Shown: piece after piece, positions 8,901-15,409 of the stretch
How the letters are laid out: the number at the start of each line of letters is the position of its first letter
Position numbering within the stretch: position 1 is the first letter of the stretch
Origin: JAGTJU01 sp038257535
GTDB lineage: Bacteria > Myxococcota_A > Polyangia > Fen-1088
Direction: 5' to 3'
Length of the DNA stretch: 41,842 nt
Assembly: GCA_038257535.1 (NCBI GenBank)
Contig: JBBSJE010000022.1
Location: 1-41,842 of the forward strand
The notes under the pieces: model-generated
The model's database searches: none
What the model was told of the DNA's origin: nothing
What the model saw: only the letters and a program-made list of their open reading frames with translations
Made by a program: the position numbers and the translations under genes

Positions 8901-9041
8901 GCGCCGATGGCGGTGGTCATCTTATGCGGGCTTGCCAGCTCAACCGCGCTCAACATGTTCGTGGTGCCGGCGCTTTATCGGCAGTTCGGCTCACATGTTC
9001 GTCCCAGCCGCCTACCGGCCGATCGCGATGATCTGCTCTAG
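5919..9041 (+). CDS. Heavy-metal efflux RND permease (CzcA/CusA family)
   Basis: Inner-membrane proton-driven pump of 1040 residues, the normal size. The frame is open further upstream, but GTG 5919 has a ribosome binding site (GAAGGAG, 5906-5912) and gives the standard N terminus IDAILRWSLSHR. Seen: the first transmembrane helix, the porter motif MPVDVFPDLTAPTV, and the fourth-helix charged motif GELVDDAVIDVEN (399-411). Relative to the D-x5-D...E of Zn/Co/Cd CzcA, the first Asp is replaced (A397) while D403 and E410 remain, with extra D404, D408 and E400. The substrate metal cannot therefore be assigned as zinc by motif alone. It is the last gene of the repressor-protease-pump operon, and its 3' end overlaps the convergent MazF-like gene by 30 bp. 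Confidence 0.92.
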   Translation: MIDAILRWSLSHRLAVLIVAAVMLVWGAVVTTGMPVDVFPDLTAPTVTVITEAHGMAPEELETRVTFPIESSLNGAPGVRRVRSATGVGISVIYAEFDWGTDVFRARQIVSEKLQLVQGTLPAEVEPPILAPISSIMGEVLFLAVTTNGATAMDARTFADFTLRRRLLAVSGVSQVIVTGGARRQFEVALRPERLAAYDLTVDEVVRALEQTNTSVSAGFINEGGQEYLVHGVGRVRTPEDVGETLVVLRGEEPVLVRHLGDVRVGVALRRGEGSYGGKPAVIVGIQKQPGTNTLELTARIDRELDELTAALPPGLSIQRNVFRQADFIEVALHNVVSVLRDGIVLVLLIVFVFLASARASAITIVAIPLSLVTAVFALWAFGATLNTMTLGGMAIAVGELVDDAVIDVENVVRRLRLNALLPEAERRPALRVVLGASREIRSSIVFATLVVVLVFLPLFFLSGVEGRLLSPLAVAYVVSLAASLFVAVTVTPVLCSFLLPGSQAVSKVHEPRLAAWLKRRYLPMLDVVVARWRLVAALSFALLATAAVALAFAGRSFLPEFREGTLTIAAVTLPGTSLAESDAMGRRMEKLLLRHPEVVSVARRTGRAEMDEHAQGVNAAELDVTLRPTDRSREEFLEELRRDFLLLPGMNITIGQPIGHRIDHMLSGTRASIAVKIFGDDLSELRRLGAEVEEAMRGVPGVVDLAREQQADIPFARVRFDRVAIARHGMRIADVARALAIGSGVHVVSQVLEGQAIFDLVVRTEQSRVQSFEDLRELLITTPRGARLPLRALAHVHRDRGPSEIGRENVQRRLVVSCNVAERDVGSVVREIESTVARAVALPAGYRVAYGGQFESAEDATRTLGLLGLVCLLGMVSLLYTAFGSVRDAVLVMLNLPLALIGGAVGVFLQGGVLSVASIVGFITLFGIATRNGIMLISHIRHLAISEGVTDVDEAVQRGAQERLIPILMTALATGLGLVPLALSGGDPGSEIQAPMAVVILCGLASSTALNMFVVPALYRQFGSHVRPSRLPADRDDLL

Positions 9042-9380
9042 AGTGTCGCAGGCCGCATCGAAGGGCTCCTGTGCAACCCGCTTTAAGGGATGCGGTTTGG
9101 CATGGCGTGCGCGCCAATCGAACGACTTAGGCTGATGCCCCAAAATGTAGCTTGTCGCACCCGTCGCGCCCTTGAATCGCACGGCGAACGGGTTTGTCTC
9201 ATTGAACGCAGCCGTGGTCATCGGCAATCCTATGACGATCCCTGTGCGCAGGTTGAACTCGCGCGGAGAAAGCACCACAAGAGGATGAACATCCTTCATT
9301 TCTTTTCCCGCCTGCGGATTGCAATCAATCCAAATCATGTCTCGTCTATCCGGACACCAGGACGCTTTGGGAATAGCCAC
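9012..9380 (-). CDS. mazF: MazF/PemK-family toxin (endoribonuclease)
   Basis: A 122-residue toxin of the MazF/PemK fold, which cleaves mRNA at short sequences when freed from its antitoxin. Seen: the N-terminal PDRRDMIWIDCNPQAGKE strand region, the HPLVVLSP strand (usually RPALVLSP), a central VIGLPMTT strand, and the C-terminal SFDWRARH motif that in the family reads SxDWRxR. It starts at GTG 9380, sharing one base with the antitoxin stop (TAGTG), so translation is coupled. The N-terminal PDRRD fits the usual PDRGD, supporting this start. The 3' end overlaps the RND pump gene on the other strand by 30 bp. Confidence 0.9.
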   Translation of the reverse strand: MAIPKASWCPDRRDMIWIDCNPQAGKEMKDVHPLVVLSPREFNLRTGIVIGLPMTTAAFNETNPFAVRFKGATGATSYILGHQPKSFDWRARHAKPHPLKRVAQEPFDAACDTLEQIIAIGR

Positions 9381-9640
9381 TACAACGCTTCTTTCCCGCG
9401 TGGCACCGTAGCCATTACCTCGCCCCCGTGTTTGACTGGATCGAAGGCGGCTAGCTTCTGTGCGAGGGTGAGCTTGGGTTTCCCCAAAGAACGCACCACA
9501 ACTGTCGATTCTTCAGCAACCACTTCCACTGGCTGGCCAATCTCAAAGTGAGCCGAGCGCGCCACTGCCGCGGGAATCCGAACCGCCAAGCTATTCCCCC
9601 ACTGCTGGACTGTTGAGCTTGATCGCTTTGCGTTGCCCAT
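9380..9640 (-). CDS. mazE: MazE/AbrB-type antitoxin
   Basis: An 86-residue antitoxin. The N terminus (STVQQWGNSLAVRIP) is the swapped-hairpin AbrB DNA-binding fold typical of MazE; the C-terminal tail (LAAFDPVKHGGEV) is the toxin-binding part. A longer frame reaches 9715, but its extra residues are translated from the promoter. ATG 9640 lies just after a -10 box and gives the standard MazE N terminus. It is expected to neutralise MazF and to repress this operon by binding the dyad at 9640-9659. Confidence 0.87.
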   Translation of the reverse strand: MGNAKRSSSTVQQWGNSLAVRIPAAVARSAHFEIGQPVEVVAEESTVVVRSLGKPKLTLAQKLAAFDPVKHGGEVMATVPRGKEAL

Positions 9641-9678
9641 GTAGATACAAGTATATACACAAAAACGGGCCGCGGCAA
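9640..9678 (-). promoter_or_regulatory. mazEF promoter with autoregulatory dyad
   Basis: Read on the minus strand: TTGCCG (9678-9673), a 17-bp spacer, TATACT (9655-9650), then 9 nt to the ATG at 9640. An inverted repeat TGTATATAC-TT-GTATCTACA (9659-9640, 8 of 9 positions paired) covers the -10 box and the start codon. This is the expected place for a MazE or MazEF operator. No ribosome binding site fits between promoter and ATG, so the transcript is probably leaderless or nearly so. Confidence 0.6.
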
Positions 9679-9724
9679 GGGTAGATTGCTCTGCGGCAGG
9701 CAACGTCGACGCCACGCCGAACCT

Positions 9725-10342
9725 TTACGGCGTGACGGTGACCGTGAAGTTTACTTCCGCGTCAGTGCCGCCTCCGATGGCGTTCAAGCCGCCCGTGCGC
9801 ACTGTGTCGGCCAGGCTGGCCACCTTCGCCGGCATGCCGTTCACGGGAGGCAAGTGGCGCAGCACCAAAGTTAGGCTGCCCGTGCCGGCCGAGGCGGTGA
9901 CGGTGTTGGCAAGCCCGATGGGGAGGCCCTTTGCATCCATGTCCGCATAGGCGTGCAAAAGCGGCGCGGCGGGTTGATTTGTGGCGGGGCCATTAACGGC
10001 GGTGCCCAGCAAAAAGACCTGGTGCTCGTCCGCTTCGTCCTTGATCTCGGTGGTGATGTCCTCTGCCTGCATTTCTAGGCGATTCTCGAACGCCACCGCC
10101 AAGGTATAGGCACCCGCAGTCAGATTGATGGGATCAATGACGGGCGCATTGCCGCCCTCGCCATCTGGATCGTTGAAGCGGGCGACAATCGGGGCGCCAC
10201 CCGTTGTAGGGGAAAACGTGAGGGTGACCGTGGTGATGACTTCGGGTTCGTCGCCGTCATCGCCATGGCTGTCGCAGCCTGCCATTGCGAGCGCCGAAGC
10301 AAAAAGCGCCATCGCAGAAATCAACTTGAAAGAAGTACGCAT
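9725..10342 (-). CDS. Small lipoprotein paired with TonB-dependent receptor
   Basis: A 205-residue periplasmic-facing lipoprotein. Hydrophobic LISAMALFASALAMAGC gives a lipobox with the Cys near residue 23, followed by an acidic, His-containing linker (DSHGDDGDEPE). The mature part is beta-rich: TTVTLTFSPTTGG, a FNDPDGEGG turn, LTAGAYTLAVAFEN and EADEHQVFLLG. This resembles small proteins found beside TonB-dependent receptors in Bacteroidota that databases label type 1 periplasmic-binding-fold superfamily; that recollection is by motif only. It begins 18 bp after the receptor stop, on the same strand, so it is co-transcribed. A role in capturing the receptor's substrate is inference. Confidence 0.72.
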   Translation of the reverse strand: MRTSFKLISAMALFASALAMAGCDSHGDDGDEPEVITTVTLTFSPTTGGAPIVARFNDPDGEGGNAPVIDPINLTAGAYTLAVAFENRLEMQAEDITTEIKDEADEHQVFLLGTAVNGPATNQPAAPLLHAYADMDAKGLPIGLANTVTASAGTGSLTLVLRHLPPVNGMPAKVASLADTVRTGGLNAIGGGTDAEVNFTVTVTP

Positions 10343-10360
10343 GTAAATTTTCTCCTATTT

Positions 10361-12844
10361 CTATTTAGGTTCATTGTTTGAGTCGAAATTCATCGTCATG
10401 CGCAACATGACTTGCCGGCCGGGCTGATCCGCAAAGTAGCGCAGCAGGCTCGCGTATTCGCGGTAGCGGGTTCCCAGCAGGTTCGTGCCGGCAAGCGCGA
10501 TGTGAAGATCTCTGCCGCCAACGTTTGTCTTCACGCTCACTGTGGCATCGCCTAGAACGTAAGCGTCGGGGGGCGGCGCAAGATCCGCGGCAGGGTCGAA
10601 GCGGCTCTGGCGCCGCACGTAGGTGCTTCCAACGCTTACCGCCCAATCGAACCCACGGGGCAAGTCTTCGTGATTGAGGCCCACAGAGGCACGGAAACGA
10701 TCAGGTGGCACGAAGACAAGGTAGCTGTCGTCACTGACGTTGCGTGCCCGTGTCAGCGCGCCTTGCAGGTCGAGCGTGAGCCACCGCCACGGCGAAGCGC
10801 TGACATAACCATCGGCCCCGTGGAATGTGGCGTCCACCGCGCGGGTGGTAAAGCGTGGGAAAGCGCCGCGGATGATCACATCGAAGATGGGGTTGCCATC
10901 CGCGCCGATCGCTGGCGCAAAATAGATGTAATTGTCGATGTAGTTTCCGAATGCAGACAGCTCGCCCGAGATGCGTTCGCTTGCATAGCTGGCCGTAACC
11001 GAGGCACCGTAGGTGGTTTCGGCCCCGATGTCGGGATCTCCAAGCGCAAAGATCGGCAGCGAGGGCGCCGTGCCGTTGATGTACTGCTCATCGGGATTGG
11101 GTGGCCGAGACGCCGTCGACAGATTGAGTTTGAGGGCCCAGCCAGGTAGCGACGGTGGCCGCCACAGACCACCCAACGATCCTGAAAGCGTATGAAACGT
11201 GGATTGGCAGGCGACCGGATCGGTCTGCGCATCAAAAGCTCCACAATCCGTCTCGGCCAGTTGGCCGGCCCGCACGAGCCTAAGGAAGTCGCGCCGCATG
11301 AGAGAGGCTTCGCGCACGAGCACGTCGTAGCGCACCCCCGCTTCGATCTCATAATCGTGCCCCCACAAACGCTCGCTGGCGTGAACCCCTACGGCGCCTG
11401 CTTGGTGATCAGGCACAAGGGGAAGGCCCGTGTACTGATGCGTTTGCACCATGCCCACCAGCCCCACTGACCCACTAAGATGAAGGTGCTCGCTGAGGTG
11501 AATAGGGTTGTGATCGAGCACGGCATCCACATCCTGCGTCCACAGGCGAAACGCGAACTGAGGTGTGGTGATCGCGCTGCGGACCACGTCGAACTCTTTG
11601 CGGTCATCGTGTTGAAATGCGTAGCTGACGGTCAGTTTGCCCAGGCGGGGCAAGGTCCATCGGGCACGCCCAAGAACCAGATCGTGAGCCACCGCTTGGT
11701 AAGGCCTGGCAATGCCCCAGTTGGCGGCATAGAACTCGGCGCCGATGGGCCGCTGGCGGTCAAGTTGGGCGCGAAAGTCGCTGGACGAATCCATGCGGAA
11801 GCAGCTGCACACGCCGAGATCAGCGTCGTAGTGTCGATACGAGAGTTTGTAGTCGTGGTCGCCGGTGCGGTAGCTGGCTGTGGCGCCCGCCGACCATTCG
11901 GCGATGCCGGTGTTGTCGAGCGCGTAATTGGGCGTGGTCACGGCGCGCTGGCGTTTGGCGCCGCCTTCAAGCTGAAGTGAGAACCCCGGTAGAGCCGCAG
12001 GCTGCGTCTGCACCCGCCCCATGACGGCACCGCCCAACCCATTGGAAATGCCCAGCACGTGGGCCTCGCCGCGGGTGCCAGGGCGTGTGGGCATCGCCGG
12101 CGGGTCTATCAGCAGCGCCCCTCCCAGCGCATCGGGGCCGTGGCGCACGCCCGAAGCGCCTCTGACGATCGAGATGTGATCCGCGATGAAGGGATCCATC
12201 TCGGGCGCGTGATCGATGCCCCAATCTTGCGAACGGTGCCGGACGCCATCCACAATGATGGGCAAACGCCGGCCGAACTGCCCCCGCACGATGGGTTTCG
12301 CCTGGCCGCTTCCTGAGCGAAGCTGCGACACGCCAGGCACATTGGCAATCACGTCCGAAAGCGCCTGACCTCGCTTGGCTTCGAGTTGTTCGCCGGTGAG
12401 CACCGCCGTCGCGCGTGTGTCCGGCGCCTCGATGGGCTTTACTTCGAAAACAGCCGTCTCGAAAATTGGTTCGAGCTGAATCTCCACTGTGCTGTGCGGG
12501 GTCACTGTGATCCACCGGCGGCGAGGCGCGTACCCCGCCGACGTCACTTCGAGGGATGCGCGCGGCTGACACAGTCCCTCTGCTGCGAAACGGCCGCGGG
12601 CGTCTGTTTGGCCTATCTGCCGCCCATCGAGATTTACGTTGGCGCCCGAAAGGGGCTCGTGCACCAGCTCATCAAACACGTGCACGTCGAGGGAGCCTGC
12701 GCACTTGCCGTTTCCGGCGGCGGCAGAGTCGTCTTCTTGCGGCTGGGGTGCCGCTTGCCCCCCACGCGCCGATAGCAGCACGCAGATCAGCCCCGAAGCT
12801 TGTGCCATGCGCTTGGCGTGACAACGCAATTTCAGGGTCCTCAT
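10361..12844 (-). CDS. TonB-dependent receptor with N-terminal carboxypeptidase-regulatory-like domain
   Basis: An 827-residue outer-membrane active-transport receptor. A signal peptide (basic KLRCHAKR, then hydrophobic GLICVLL) precedes a carboxypeptidase-regulatory-like beta domain (GSLDVHVFDE... to about residue 130). Then comes the plug (LSDVIANVPGVSQLRSG, PIVRGQFGRRLPIIVDGVR, IVRGASGVRHGPDALGG) and a long barrel ending near MLRMTMNFD. The frame also has an ATG at 12865, but ATG 12844 gives a better signal peptide. It is followed by a lipoprotein and preceded by a Fur-family regulator whose putative operator recurs upstream, which suggests uptake of a metal such as zinc or iron, in the manner of ZnuD-like receptors. 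The metal is not identified. Confidence 0.88.
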   Translation of the reverse strand: MRTLKLRCHAKRMAQASGLICVLLSARGGQAAPQPQEDDSAAAGNGKCAGSLDVHVFDELVHEPLSGANVNLDGRQIGQTDARGRFAAEGLCQPRASLEVTSAGYAPRRRWITVTPHSTVEIQLEPIFETAVFEVKPIEAPDTRATAVLTGEQLEAKRGQALSDVIANVPGVSQLRSGSGQAKPIVRGQFGRRLPIIVDGVRHRSQDWGIDHAPEMDPFIADHISIVRGASGVRHGPDALGGALLIDPPAMPTRPGTRGEAHVLGISNGLGGAVMGRVQTQPAALPGFSLQLEGGAKRQRAVTTPNYALDNTGIAEWSAGATASYRTGDHDYKLSYRHYDADLGVCSCFRMDSSSDFRAQLDRQRPIGAEFYAANWGIARPYQAVAHDLVLGRARWTLPRLGKLTVSYAFQHDDRKEFDVVRSAITTPQFAFRLWTQDVDAVLDHNPIHLSEHLHLSGSVGLVGMVQTHQYTGLPLVPDHQAGAVGVHASERLWGHDYEIEAGVRYDVLVREASLMRRDFLRLVRAGQLAETDCGAFDAQTDPVACQSTFHTLSGSLGGLWRPPSLPGWALKLNLSTASRPPNPDEQYINGTAPSLPIFALGDPDIGAETTYGASVTASYASERISGELSAFGNYIDNYIYFAPAIGADGNPIFDVIIRGAFPRFTTRAVDATFHGADGYVSASPWRWLTLDLQGALTRARNVSDDSYLVFVPPDRFRASVGLNHEDLPRGFDWAVSVGSTYVRRQSRFDPAADLAPPPDAYVLGDATVSVKTNVGGRDLHIALAGTNLLGTRYREYASLLRYFADQPGRQVMLRMTMNFDSNNEPK

Positions 12845-12904
12845 GAGGCCACAAATGGCACACATGGCCCTGCGTGCGCGACGGGGGGAGCCACCACGGC
12901 CCGA

Positions 12905-13173
12905 TCTAAGGTGGCGGATAAGACGAGGTTATGAAAACGGCATTCGTGCATGGAGACGGCCTGCAGACGGTGCGTTCCTTGGATCCAACATGGTTCTGAG
13001 ACCTCAAACCCCGGGAGGCGGAACTCGTCTAGCAGATCGTCGGTGGCGAGGTGGTTAGCGTCGAGCGCGTGGCAACCAAGCGGTCCCACACGCACAAATT
13101 GCCCGCCTGGGCGCAGCACCCGCCGGATCTCGGGAATGAGCTTCTTGGGGGAAGTCCCATGCGACGAACTCAT
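12905..13173 (-). pseudogene. Remnant of a SAM-dependent methyltransferase
   Basis: A short frame reads KLIPEIRRVLRPGGQFVRVG, the post-motif-III region of class I methyltransferases (EIxRVLRPGG), followed by a plausible C-terminal tail to about 12909. The N-terminal half, including the SAM-binding GxGxG motif, is missing and nothing upstream supplies it. The reading frame is open to an ATG at 13215, but a promoter lies at 13181-13209, and a second ATG at 13173 sits 7 nt after the -10 box. I read this as a truncated gene left between the regulator and the receptor; a short expressed peptide cannot be excluded. Confidence 0.6.
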
Positions 13174-13180
13174 CGGACCG

Positions 13181-13230
13181 ACCATATTGCATCCATGGTC
13201 GATATGCAATACCATTGCGATTGCGATGCG
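13181..13230 (-). promoter_or_regulatory. Promoter with Fur-family-like operator upstream of the receptor operon
   Basis: On the minus strand: TTGCAT (13209-13204), 17-bp spacer, TATGGT (13186-13181), with an ATG 7 nt further on. The inverted repeat GCAAT-N3-ATTGC (13206-13218) overlaps the -35 box. Just upstream lies CGCATCGCAATCGC (13230-13217), which matches 12 of 14 bases of a site in front of the Fur-family gene. An 8-bp repeat, TATTGCAT and ATGCAATA, also spans the promoter (about 13185-13211). The promoter would transcribe the methyltransferase remnant and then the TonB receptor and lipoprotein, leaving a leader of about 330 nt. Confidence 0.5.
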
Positions 13231-13382
13231 GCGACGAAAACGGTCTCAGTAATAGTGTGGCAGGCCATACCTGCTGGCGCCGCCGGCTGATGTCGCCAAC
13301 TCGTCGTTAAAGCTGCGCCCGTGCCTTAACCCCGGCTTGCCTCGTGGGCGTCTGCCTGCGGAAAAAATTGGCCCTCAGTGTT

Positions 13383-13409
13383 GCGAGAAACCTGGGGAGG
13401 TTTCCTCGC
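13383..13409 (-). terminator. Hairpin after the Fur-family gene
   Basis: GCGAGAAACCT and AGGTTTCCTCGC form an 11-bp stem with one bulged C and a GGGG loop, 29 bp past the regulator's stop codon. A run of six T on the transcribed (minus) strand lies about 15 nt further on (13367-13362) rather than directly at the stem, so termination is likely but not textbook. Confidence 0.45.
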
Positions 13410-13437
13410 GCTGTCCACTGATGGCTGGCACCGGATG

Positions 13438-13890
13438 TTAGCGCGAGCGGGCTTCGGGCTGGCAGTCATCGCAAACGCCCTGAACCTGCACCACCACGGC
13501 AGTGGCAAACAGGCCCTTGGGGGCGCCCTTCGTGCGCTTGAGCGAGATGGCCCCTTCGGGCAGGCAGGACACGCCGCCGCAATCGGTGCAGAGAAAATGC
13601 GGGTGTTGCTCTCGGTGGCTCTGCTTTCCGTCTCCGCGCAGCTCAAACCGCCAAACGTGGTCGCCCAAATCAGTTCGCACCACCAACCCAACCTGAGTTA
13701 GGTCGGTGAGGTTGCGAAAAATGGTGGCGTGGTCGAACCCAGCGTCTTCCAGTTCGCCCGAAACCTCTGCATGTGTTAACGGCCGTTCCGCTTCGGCCAA
13801 CGCGCGATAGACCGCGATGCGCGCGCCGGTGCTGCGAAGCCCGAGGGAGTGAAACAGCGATTTTAGGGTTTGCGCGTCAGTAGCTGCCAT
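13438..13890 (-). CDS. Fur-family metal-dependent repressor (Zur-like candidate)
   Basis: A 150-residue regulator of the Fur/Zur/PerR family. The N-terminal winged helix reads LGLRSTGARIAVYRAL, then PLTHAEVSGELEDAG and DHATIFRNLTDLTQVGLV (the recognition region). The C-terminal metal/dimer part has a His-rich stretch (SHREQHPHF) and two CxxC pairs (CTDCGG and CDDC), which form the structural zinc site. The frame extends to 14064, but ATG 13890 follows a strong ribosome binding site (GGGGGAGG) and starts the domain properly. Its promoter region and that of the TonB receptor share a 14-bp motif, so it probably controls both. Zur is favoured by the uptake context, but Fur or PerR are possible. 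Confidence 0.88.
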   Translation of the reverse strand: MAATDAQTLKSLFHSLGLRSTGARIAVYRALAEAERPLTHAEVSGELEDAGFDHATIFRNLTDLTQVGLVVRTDLGDHVWRFELRGDGKQSHREQHPHFLCTDCGGVSCLPEGAISLKRTKGAPKGLFATAVVVQVQGVCDDCQPEARSR

Positions 13891-13917
13891 GGCCTCCCCC
13901 AAAGCTAGCCCTGCCAC

Positions 13918-13946
13918 TTGGTAAAAGCAATTGCAATGCGTTTGAA
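13918..13946 (-). promoter_or_regulatory. Candidate operator/promoter of the Fur-family gene
   Basis: CGCATTGCAATTGC (13940-13927, minus strand) contains the palindrome GCAATTGC. It lies within the spacer of a possible promoter, TTCAAA (13946-13941), 17 bp, TACCAA (13923-13918), about 28 bp before the start codon. The same motif occurs upstream of the receptor operon (13230-13217). Both -35 and -10 boxes are weak, so the promoter placement is tentative; the repeated motif is the stronger evidence. Confidence 0.45.
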
Positions 13947-14017
13947 GCTGTCCCAGAGGGCGCGGCGGTGGGCTGGTCAGGGGGAGGTGTAGCCCATACG
14001 CCGCCGGGCGCCGGTTA

Positions 14018-15370
14018 CTAACCCGAATAAAGTTCCGACAAGCCGCCGCTGCACCATTGGGCATCGCCGACCGTGTCCTTTTTGAGGCCCATCGACTTTT
14101 GCACCGACACCCAGAGGTCTGCCAAGCTCTTGTTGCTGGCTTTGCGAGATTCCGACAAGGCCGCCCCCTGAAAGAAGTTTTTGCCGGGCGAGGAGAAGGG
14201 GTAAACGATGTTTTGGTTTAGCTTGATGCCCAGGTTGCGCCCGCCGGCCACTACAAAAACCATGTCGTTCTGGTTGTGATTCTCAGCGATGCCGCTGCCC
14301 CATACCACGATGGTGTTGTTCAAAGCGCCCACAGCCTTCATCTTTTCCACGAAGTACACGAACCTGTCCGCATACCACTTATCAATGTCGATCCACACGC
14401 TCTGAGGCGCCTCTCCATGACTTACGTCGTGGTGCCCAGGGCTCGCCGAGACCGGGTTGATGCCGCCTGAGTCGCGCTGCCAAACCAAGGTGCCCACACG
14501 CCGCGAGCCGCAAGCCATGGCTGTGGCCGCAATGTCGAGCAGCACTTCACCAATGGCTTGGAACTTGGGCACGTTGCCGGCCGTGCGCTCCGCCGCGGAC
14601 ATCTTGGCGGACAGCGAAGTTGGGTCGCAGGACGCCGCTTCCATGGCGATGGGTTTGTTGTTGGCGAGCTTGTTTTCGATCTCGCGAATCGAGGTGAGAT
14701 AGCGCTCCAGATTGTCTTTGTCTTCGCCCACAAGCCGGCCTTGCAGCCGCTGAATGTCACCGTCGACGAAATCAAGCACGCTCTTGCGTTTCTCAAGCAG
14801 CAGATCTACGCCGCCTGCGTTGCCGCCCGGCATGATGCCACCCGAAAACGCTTCTAAGTGTGCTAGCGCCGGAGAAAAGATCTTTGAGTCGGCTTTGCCT
14901 GGCCCCACCCAGCTCACCTGACCGTAGATGTCACCCGTGCTGCCGCCGGGGGGCACGCCCAAGGTTAAGGGTTGTGTATTGAGGAACTTTCCTAGGTCAT
15001 GGTCGAAGGACGGCGCATAAACCGTGCTTTTGTCACCGCCCCCGTGGACCATCGACAGCATCTTGCACATGTCTTCGTGGCTGTTGAAGGTTGAAGACGT
15101 TTTGTTGCATAGACCGCGGATAACGGTGACGTCTTCTTTGTGCGGCGCCAGCTTCGCCAATGAGCTTTTGAAGGTCCACGAAGTGCCAGAGCCTTGACCG
15201 CCGAAAACCGAACGTACAAAGCCATTGGGGGTGGCCACCAGGAAGAAGTTCCCGGCCGGCGCCGCATCAACCAATCGATTCTTGACGAAAGGCGAGAGCA
15301 AGAACGTGCCGGCGCCAATGCCACGAAGAAGTTTGCGACGTGAAATCTGATGACGAGTTGTTTCCCACAT
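14018..15370 (-). CDS. DUF1552 family protein with twin-arginine signal
   Basis: A 450-residue exported protein. The N terminus, SRRKLLRGIG followed by a hydrophobic segment, is a twin-arginine signal, implying folding before export. The body matches the DUF1552 pattern: FFLVATPNGF, SLAKLAPHKEDVTVIRGL, a SHEDMCKMLS stretch, ERYLTSIREIENKL, and NTIVVWGSGIAENHNQND near the end, reminiscent of an alkaline-phosphatase/sulfatase-like fold. An AGGAGA ribosome binding site precedes the ATG. DUF1552 genes habitually sit next to DUF1592-type cytochrome-like proteins in Planctomycetes and Myxococcota, as here (39-bp gap). Biochemical function is unknown. Confidence 0.87.
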   Translation of the reverse strand: MWETTRHQISRRKLLRGIGAGTFLLSPFVKNRLVDAAPAGNFFLVATPNGFVRSVFGGQGSGTSWTFKSSLAKLAPHKEDVTVIRGLCNKTSSTFNSHEDMCKMLSMVHGGGDKSTVYAPSFDHDLGKFLNTQPLTLGVPPGGSTGDIYGQVSWVGPGKADSKIFSPALAHLEAFSGGIMPGGNAGGVDLLLEKRKSVLDFVDGDIQRLQGRLVGEDKDNLERYLTSIREIENKLANNKPIAMEAASCDPTSLSAKMSAAERTAGNVPKFQAIGEVLLDIAATAMACGSRRVGTLVWQRDSGGINPVSASPGHHDVSHGEAPQSVWIDIDKWYADRFVYFVEKMKAVGALNNTIVVWGSGIAENHNQNDMVFVVAGGRNLGIKLNQNIVYPFSSPGKNFFQGAALSESRKASNKSLADLWVSVQKSMGLKKDTVGDAQWCSGGLSELYSG

Positions 15371-15409
15371 GTGAAAGGTCTCCTGCAGATGTTGCTGATG
15401 TGAAGGTGA

